A DNA stretch of 64,000 bases from CAJXMH01 sp040220135 (GTDB lineage Bacteria; Bacteroidota; Bacteroidia; Flavobacteriales_E; Vicingaceae), in the NCBI GenBank assembly GCA_040220135.1, contig JAVJTT010000021.1:248001-312000 (forward strand), written 5' to 3'. Position 1 is the stretch's first letter; each line of letters starts with the position of its first letter. This document shows positions 59,149 to 64,000 of the stretch, one piece after another. The notes below the pieces were generated by a model. It was not told where the DNA came from. It worked only from the letters and a program-made list of their open reading frames with translations, and did not search any database. Position numbers and translations under genes: made by a program.

Positions 59149-60135
59149 ATGAAAAAGTTAAAATTATTTGCCCTTTTGTTAATGGGTTTGTCAGTAAGTG
59201 GGACCTTCTACTCTTGTAGCGATGACGACGATGATGACGATGTTCAACCGGTAACAAACAACACGAACAATCAAAACCAGCAACAAAATATTGCTGAGTT
59301 AGCAATTGGAAGTGGAGAAACTGACAGTTTGGTCGTTGCATTACAACATGCCAATATGGTTTCTACTTTCCAAGGCTCGGGAAACTTTACTGTTTTCGCC
59401 CCTAACAACAGTGCATTTGCCGCTCTTGTATCAGCATCTCAGGGTGTAAACCAAATTTCAGATTTCGACACAACTGCTTTGCAAAACATTTTAAAATACC
59501 ACGTATTAAATGCTGAAGTGATGTCAGGAAGTTTGACCAATCAAATGTATGCAGCAACCTTAAATACCGAAGGTCCAGGCATGGAAGAGACGAGTCTCTT
59601 TATTGAAACGTCTGGCGGTGTTAACATTAACCAAATGGCAACGGTAACTACTGCCGATGTGGACGCAAGCAATGGCGTAATTCATATCATTGATAATGTT
59701 TTAATGACAAGAAATGTGGCGCAACTTGCAACTAACGACAGTCGTTTTGATAGTTTAGTTGTTGCTTTAAGCTCAGCTGGTTTGGTTAACACAGTTGCTA
59801 CTACGCCAGGAATAACAGTTTTTGCACCAACCAATACTGCTTTTCAAAACCTTTTAAGTGCTCTTAATGTGAATAATATTTCACAAATAAGGTCTACCCT
59901 TTTAGATTCTGTTTTGAAATATCATGTTTATGCAGCAGGCAACGTGCAAGCTGATCAACTTCCTCCTCTAGATGGCAATTCCATCGATATGTTAAGTGGT
60001 GGAAGCGTTACCGTTAACCTAAGTAATGGAAGTCAGCTTACCACAACTTCAGGTCAAAATGTTAACATTATTGTTACTGATGCACAAGGCACTAACGGAG
60101 TTGTACATGCAATTGATGAAGTAATGCTTTACTAA
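59149..60135 (+). CDS. Lipoprotein with two fasciclin (FAS1) domains
   Basis: This 328-residue protein has a lipoprotein signal (LFALLLMGLSVSGTFYSC), a run of seven Asp after the Cys-Ser, an Asn/Gln-rich linker, and two FAS1 domains (about 55-190: FTVFAPNNSAFAAL ... ILKYHVLNAEVMSG; about 195-328: ITVFAPTNTAFQNLL ... VLKYHVYAAGNVQ). FAS1 domains mediate cell adhesion. The acid run after Cys may act as a surface-export signal. The ATG at 59149 is used; the GTG at 59116 gives no better signal. A strong terminator follows. Confidence 0.93.
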   Translation: MKKLKLFALLLMGLSVSGTFYSCSDDDDDDDVQPVTNNTNNQNQQQNIAELAIGSGETDSLVVALQHANMVSTFQGSGNFTVFAPNNSAFAALVSASQGVNQISDFDTTALQNILKYHVLNAEVMSGSLTNQMYAATLNTEGPGMEETSLFIETSGGVNINQMATVTTADVDASNGVIHIIDNVLMTRNVAQLATNDSRFDSLVVALSSAGLVNTVATTPGITVFAPTNTAFQNLLSALNVNNISQIRSTLLDSVLKYHVYAAGNVQADQLPPLDGNSIDMLSGGSVTVNLSNGSQLTTTSGQNVNIIVTDAQGTNGVVHAIDEVMLY

Positions 60136-60156
60136 GTATTGAAATATAAATTCACT

Positions 60157-60187
60157 CAAAAGCCCGAACTTTTCGGGCTTTTGTTTT
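60157..60187 (+). terminator. Rho-independent terminator after the fasciclin gene
   Basis: AAAAGCCCGAA and TTCGGGCTTTT form an 11-bp stem with a CTT loop, followed by GTTTTTT. Confidence 0.88.
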
Positions 60188-60197
60188 TTACAGCAAT

Positions 60198-60842
60198 ATG
60201 AAGAAAACAGTATTACGAAAAACCATTGATCAGATGGAAAAGGTTCAGCGCTTGAATTTGATCAACTCCATTAGTGGTTACAAAAGCGCCAACTTAATTG
60301 GCACCCAAAGTGAAAACTCCTCTAATTTGGCAGTCTTCAGCTCTGTGGTTCATTTAGGTTCTAATCCCCCTTTATTAGGCATGATCTGTCGTCCTGCTAC
60401 AGTGCCGCGACATACCTTACAAAACATTGAGTCTAACGGCTATTACACCATCAATCACATTACCGAAAGCATGCACCAAAGAGCGCATTATACTTCGGCA
60501 AAATTTGAAGAAGAAGTTTCTGAATTTGAAGCCTGTGACTTTCAAGAGGAATATAAAACTGACTTCCTCGCTCCTTTCGTGAAGGAAAGTCCGGTGCAAA
60601 TTGGCATGGAATGGGTAGAGAACATTCCAATCAAAGTAAATGGAACGCTGCTAATTGTAGGTGAAGTAGCCCAACTCTACTTTGAAGAAGGAATGCAAGA
60701 GGAAAACGGCGAACTTGATTTAAACTATGGAAAGGTGGTCGGCATCTCGGGCTTGAACGCCTATCATCAGGTAAATAAAATTGCCCATTACCCCTATGCA
60801 CGCCCAACTGAAGTCCCTAATTTTGAAGATTCTGATTCCTAG
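60198..60842 (+). CDS. Flavin reductase-like (FMN-binding split barrel) protein
   Basis: This 214-residue protein shows the split-barrel pattern: LINSISGYKSANLIGTQSENSSNLAVFSSVVHLGSNPPLLGMICRPATVPRHTLQNIESNGYYTINHI, typical of flavin reductase/FMN-binding family members in Bacteroidota. It would reduce or bind FMN/FAD with NAD(P)H. It lies just after the terminator of the fasciclin gene and 69 bp before the GNAT gene. Confidence 0.85.
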   Translation: MKKTVLRKTIDQMEKVQRLNLINSISGYKSANLIGTQSENSSNLAVFSSVVHLGSNPPLLGMICRPATVPRHTLQNIESNGYYTINHITESMHQRAHYTSAKFEEEVSEFEACDFQEEYKTDFLAPFVKESPVQIGMEWVENIPIKVNGTLLIVGEVAQLYFEEGMQEENGELDLNYGKVVGISGLNAYHQVNKIAHYPYARPTEVPNFEDSDS

Positions 60843-60911
60843 ATTAGGGAATGGGCTCCAGAATACCGAAATTAGCTAGTCACTTAACCTTTATAAACCA
60901 AATTATACACA

Positions 60912-61361
60912 ATGCTTGAGACCAAGGTTTTCAATGCAACCAACAAACCAACCGAACTTGAAAAGGGGGAAATCGCAAATTTTCTTTTTAAACACTTAGA
61001 AGAATACGGCGACCCTAAAGAGGACATCTTAAACTGCATGAGCTATGCCTTAAAAGAAAGAGTTTCATTCGGTGGTTTTGTAGTGGCAGCGGTGGAGGAA
61101 AACGAAGTAATTGGGGCTGTAATTGTAAACAAGACCGGCATGAGTGGTTACATTCCTGAAAACATATTGGTTTACATTGCGATCCACAACGAACAGCGTG
61201 GTAAAGGTTTAGGAAAGTTATTGATGGAGAAAACCATTAGCTTGGCTAGTGGAGACATTGCGCTACACGTTGAAAAAGACAATCCCGCGAAGTTCTTGTA
61301 TGAAAAGTATGGTTTCACCTCCCCTTACCTTGAAATGCGCTATAAGCGAAAGCGCTCATAG
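60912..61361 (+). CDS. GNAT-family N-acetyltransferase
   Basis: This 149-residue protein has acetyl-CoA motif A ILVYIAIHNEQRGKGLGKLLMEKTISLA (QRGKGLG) and motif B ALHVEKDNPAKFLYEKYGFTSP. The substrate is unknown. It begins a set with the sodium symporter (5-bp gap) and the racemase, suggesting an amino-acid or amine substrate. Confidence 0.88.
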   Translation: MLETKVFNATNKPTELEKGEIANFLFKHLEEYGDPKEDILNCMSYALKERVSFGGFVVAAVEENEVIGAVIVNKTGMSGYIPENILVYIAIHNEQRGKGLGKLLMEKTISLASGDIALHVEKDNPAKFLYEKYGFTSPYLEMRYKRKRS

Positions 61362-61366
61362 TCTCT

Positions 61367-62791
61367 ATGAGTTGGATCGACCTGAGTATTTTTATTTTTT
61401 ACATCCTCGCCATGCTTGGTGTAGGACTCTATTTCTATAGAAAAAACAAAACAGACGACGATTACTATGTAGGAGGAAGAAACATGTCAGCCGGCCACAT
61501 TGGTTTGTCTGTAGTGGCCACCGATGTAGGTGGAGGCTTTTCCATTGGTCTAGGTGGTTTGGGATTTACCATGGGCATCTCAGGAAATTGGATGCTTTTT
61601 ACCGGATTAATTGGTGCCTGGATGAGTAGTGTTTTTCTAATTCCAAAAGTATTTGGGACAGCCCGCAGAAAAGGCTTACTCAGTTTTCCGCAAGCGCTAG
61701 AGCATTTTTATAACCGTGATGTAGCCTTGCTCGCAGGCATCATTTCTTTTATTGGTTACATTGGGTTTACCAGCTCTCAAGTATTAGCAGGCGCAAAATT
61801 AGCATCGGCTACCTTTCCAGCACTAAGCATTCCGAATGCGGTAATTATTATGGGGGTGGTGGCCGTAGTTTATACTGTTTTTGGGGGCTTAAAAGCCGTC
61901 ATTTACACCGATAGTATTCAGTGGACTTTACTTTTATTAGGACTCATTGGAATTGGTATTCCTTTAGGGTTTCAAAAAATTGGGGGCATGGAGGGCTTGC
62001 AAAATATTGTTGAGCCCGATATGTTGTCGTTGACCAACATTACATTCGTCGACCTGATTAATTGGTTTATCACCATTGTTCCCATTTGGTTTGTAGGCAT
62101 GACACTTTACCAGCGAATTTATGCTTGTAAAGATGAAAAAACGGCGGTAAAAGCATGGCGCATCGCCGGCTTGTTCGAATGGCCGGTAATGGCATTTATG
62201 GGAGTACTACTGGGCTTGTTTGCCAAAGTAGCTTTTGAGCAGGGCATGTTTGCAGACTTAGGCTATGCCAGCACGGATACATTGGATGCTGAAATGGGTC
62301 TTCCCCTTTTTCTTAGAGAAACCCTACCGGTTGGCTTAATGGGTTTAATGCTATCGGCTTACTTTTCTGCGATTATGTCTACCGCAGACAGCTGTTTAAT
62401 GGCTGCTTCGGGTAATTTTACCTCAGACATTTTGGGGCGTTTAAGTCCGAAAACTAGTGGAAATTTAAAAATCAGTCAGTGGATTACTTTCGTAATAGGG
62501 GGCCTTGCTATTTGGTTGGCTTATTCTATGGAGAATGTTCTTGACTTGATGCTCCACTCCTACGCTTTTATGGTTTCCGGATTATTAATTCCGGTTATCG
62601 GCATGCTTTTTCTCAAAAAGCCCTCGATAAAAGCATCTTTAGCGGCGATGTTTAGCGGCGGCACTACAACCCTACTCTTAATTTTACTAGTCGAAGAGCT
62701 TCCTTTGGGTTTAGATGCAAACTGTTATGGCATTACTGTTTCAGCCCTTACCTTTACCCTGATTCAAAAGATTGACAAACCAAGCACTTAA
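61367..62791 (+). CDS. Sodium:solute symporter (SSS family)
   Basis: This 474-residue protein has about 13 membrane helices and SSS-family blocks: DDYYVGGRNMSAGHIGLSVVATDVGGGFSIGLGGLGFTMG, GFTSSQVLAGAKLA, VYTVFGGLKAVIYTDSIQW, SAIMSTADSCLMAASGNFTSDI. It imports a small solute with sodium; the substrate may be an amino acid, given the racemase 2 bp downstream. Confidence 0.93.
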   Translation: MSWIDLSIFIFYILAMLGVGLYFYRKNKTDDDYYVGGRNMSAGHIGLSVVATDVGGGFSIGLGGLGFTMGISGNWMLFTGLIGAWMSSVFLIPKVFGTARRKGLLSFPQALEHFYNRDVALLAGIISFIGYIGFTSSQVLAGAKLASATFPALSIPNAVIIMGVVAVVYTVFGGLKAVIYTDSIQWTLLLLGLIGIGIPLGFQKIGGMEGLQNIVEPDMLSLTNITFVDLINWFITIVPIWFVGMTLYQRIYACKDEKTAVKAWRIAGLFEWPVMAFMGVLLGLFAKVAFEQGMFADLGYASTDTLDAEMGLPLFLRETLPVGLMGLMLSAYFSAIMSTADSCLMAASGNFTSDILGRLSPKTSGNLKISQWITFVIGGLAIWLAYSMENVLDLMLHSYAFMVSGLLIPVIGMLFLKKPSIKASLAAMFSGGTTTLLLILLVEELPLGLDANCYGITVSALTFTLIQKIDKPST

Positions 62792-62793
62792 TT

Positions 62794-63879
62794 ATGGCTT
62801 TTATTACCCTAGATCGAGATAAACTCGAACATAATTTCAGATACCTACAAAACCTTTTTGAAGCGCATGAAATTCGGTGGACCATCGTTAGCAAGCTACT
62901 CTGTGGCTACAAACCTTATTTAGAAGTGCTTCATGAGATGGGGGTTGAACGCCTTTGTGATTCTCGGATCTCTAATCTAAAGGTTATCAAATCGATTTCA
63001 AAGGAGATTGAAACAGTTTACATTAAGCCTCCGGCACAAGGAAATGCAGAAGACATTGTAAAATATGCAGACATTAGTTTTAACACAGAAATTGAAACCA
63101 TAAAAGCCTTATCAGAAGAAGCAATTAAGCAAGATAAAATACATCAGGTTTTAATCATGATAGAGCTTGGTGAGTTGCGAGAAGGGGTATTGCGAGAAGA
63201 GTTTATGGATTTTTATGAGGCCGTTTTTGAATTGCCCAACATTGAAGTAATTGGAATTGGTACTAACCTAACTTGCATGTATGGGGTTCTACCTACTCAA
63301 GATAAACTCATTCAACTTTGCTTGTATGTAAATTTGATCGAAGCTAAATTCAACCGTAAGATTCCATTCATTTCAGGAGGTACATCTGTTACCATACCTT
63401 TGATCTTTCAAAACTTGTTGCCTGAAGGTGTTAACCATTTTCGACTTGGTGAATCTTTTTTCATGGGCACAGAGCCGTACCATAATGAACGCATTGAGGA
63501 CATGGAAGACAATTTATTTGAGCTGAGTGCAGAAATTGTAGAGCTAACCGAGAAGCCCATCGTACCCGATGGCGAACTTGGTGAAAACCTAAAAGGAGAT
63601 AGCTTGAGTTTTAACGAAGAAGATAGAAGCTCGACTTCTTACAGAGCAATTATTGATTTAGGAGTTTTAGATGTGGAAGAAGGACAGGCAAAATTGCAAG
63701 ACAAAGACTTAGAAATAGTAGGCTCCTCTTCTGATGTTTTGGTGATTGACCTTGGACAGAATGAAAAAAACTATCAAGTAGGTGATTACATAAAATTCGA
63801 CCTCGGTTATTTGGCCATTCTTCGAATCATGAATTCCCGTTACATTGAAAAACGAATTAAAAGCTCAAAAGCTAAATAA
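62794..63879 (+). CDS. Fold-type III PLP amino-acid racemase (ornithine racemase/YhfX-like)
   Basis: This 361-residue protein starts with the PLP-lysine region WTIVSKLLCGYKPYLEVLHEMGVERLCDSRISNLKVIK; this is the alanine racemase-like N-terminal barrel. It continues with FISGGTSVTIPLIF and FRLGESFFMGTEPY. It lacks the usual alanine racemase length and Tyr motif, and matches the ornithine racemase/YhfX branch. It would interconvert L- and D-forms of a basic or other amino acid. It follows the symporter with a 2-bp gap and is followed by a strong terminator. Confidence 0.85.
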   Translation: MAFITLDRDKLEHNFRYLQNLFEAHEIRWTIVSKLLCGYKPYLEVLHEMGVERLCDSRISNLKVIKSISKEIETVYIKPPAQGNAEDIVKYADISFNTEIETIKALSEEAIKQDKIHQVLIMIELGELREGVLREEFMDFYEAVFELPNIEVIGIGTNLTCMYGVLPTQDKLIQLCLYVNLIEAKFNRKIPFISGGTSVTIPLIFQNLLPEGVNHFRLGESFFMGTEPYHNERIEDMEDNLFELSAEIVELTEKPIVPDGELGENLKGDSLSFNEEDRSSTSYRAIIDLGVLDVEEGQAKLQDKDLEIVGSSSDVLVIDLGQNEKNYQVGDYIKFDLGYLAILRIMNSRYIEKRIKSSKAK

Positions 63880-63880
63880 C

Positions 63881-63915
63881 AAAAAAGGCATCAGAAAAAT
63901 CTGATGCCTTTTTTT
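63881..63915. terminator. Bidirectional rho-independent terminator
   Basis: AAAAAAGGCATCAGA and TCTGATGCCTTTTTT form a long stem with an A-run on one side and a T-run on the other. It lies between the racemase and the convergent gene at the right edge and can serve both. Confidence 0.88.
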
Positions 63916-63933
63916 GAACGCTTTATTCTTGAA

Positions 63934-64000
63934 TTACTCAATAACAAAAAGTTCTGAATCCAATTTAGGATTCACGTCAACTTCTTCAACTTTAATGTCC
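63934..64000 (-). CDS. C-terminal tail of a gene running off the right edge
   Basis: On the reverse strand an open frame ends DIKVEEVDVNPKLDSELFVIE followed by TAA at 63936-63934, 18 bp from the terminator. The tail (NPKLDSELF) recalls the ends of secreted peptidase- or lipoprotein-carrier-like proteins, but 21 residues are too few to identify it. Confidence 0.5.
   Translation of the reverse strand, partial: DIKVEEVDVNPKLDSELFVIE

Noticed and set aside
1..64000. tRNA, rRNA, insertion sequences or prophage
   Set aside because: I saw no cloverleaf with a CCA-type end, no rRNA core sequences, no transposase or integrase motifs; a tRNAscan or ISfinder run could still reveal something I missed.

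Overview
The window is a 64 kb piece of a chromosome from a marine- or environment-type Bacteroidota, most likely order Flavobacteriales. The evidence is: several secreted proteins ending in type IX secretion (T9SS) type A sorting domains; families largely confined to this phylum (DUF5686, DUF5916/CBM9, DUF3667, TlpA with a DUF4369-like front end, GreA/B-like factor); promoters of the form TAnnTTTG immediately upstream of genes; and sparse Shine-Dalgarno sites. GC content looks low (about 40 percent by eye). No rRNA, tRNA, CRISPR array, integrase or transposase was seen. Layout: 1-7.3 kb holds a DEAD-box RNA helicase cut by the left edge, a DUF3667 protein, a Gre-like factor, an outer-membrane phospholipase, a T9SS thioredoxin-like protein, a DUF6155/CBS pair and a second SF2 helicase. 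7.4-13.9 kb holds a T9SS protein, release factor 3 (prfC), an alpha/beta hydrolase and a TlpA-SCO1-mini-lipoprotein operon. 13.9-30.3 kb is one long minus-strand block that I read as a vitamin B12 acquisition locus. It opens with a canonical Bacteroidota promoter and a cobalamin riboswitch (30.1-30.3 kb). It then runs through a T9SS-sorted beta-propeller, a second T9SS surface protein, a BtuB-like TonB receptor, a BtuG-like propeller lipoprotein, a BtuF-like protein with no signal peptide, and a DUF71/COG2102 ATPase, nearly all joined by 4-bp or smaller overlaps. After a 104-bp gap comes a giant TPR-like/coiled-coil gene, then a lipoprotein BtuF/FecB, a BtuC-type permease and a BtuD-type ATPase. 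The giant gene is broken into two frames by one extra GAAA tetranucleotide inside a set of 207-bp tandem repeats. 30.3-35.7 kb is a mosaic of small housekeeping genes separated by simple repeats. It includes a lone four-helix-bundle (S23/IVP-type) gene boxed in by inverted low-complexity arms that begin at the stop codons of both neighbours. 35.7-39.6 kb is an ABC exporter, thioredoxin and GT-C membrane enzyme set. 39.6-50.1 kb holds envelope and secreted proteins, LysE, TANGO2 and a CrtC-like lipoprotein. 50.2-58 kb holds an ABC-F ATPase, a GDPD lipoprotein, typA/bipA and a hydrolase-GT-C-YhdH operon. 59-63.9 kb holds a fasciclin lipoprotein, a flavin reductase and a GNAT-symporter-racemase operon, followed by a terminator and the tail of one more gene at the right edge. 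The best candidates for something new are the composition of the B12 locus (T9SS-displayed binders, a signal-less BtuF plus DUF71 pair, and a giant repeat protein between outer- and inner-membrane modules), the tetranucleotide frameshift switch candidate, and the four-helix-bundle cassette. Several starts were moved from upstream in-frame TTG or ATG codons because those lie in or next to TAnnTTTG promoter boxes.
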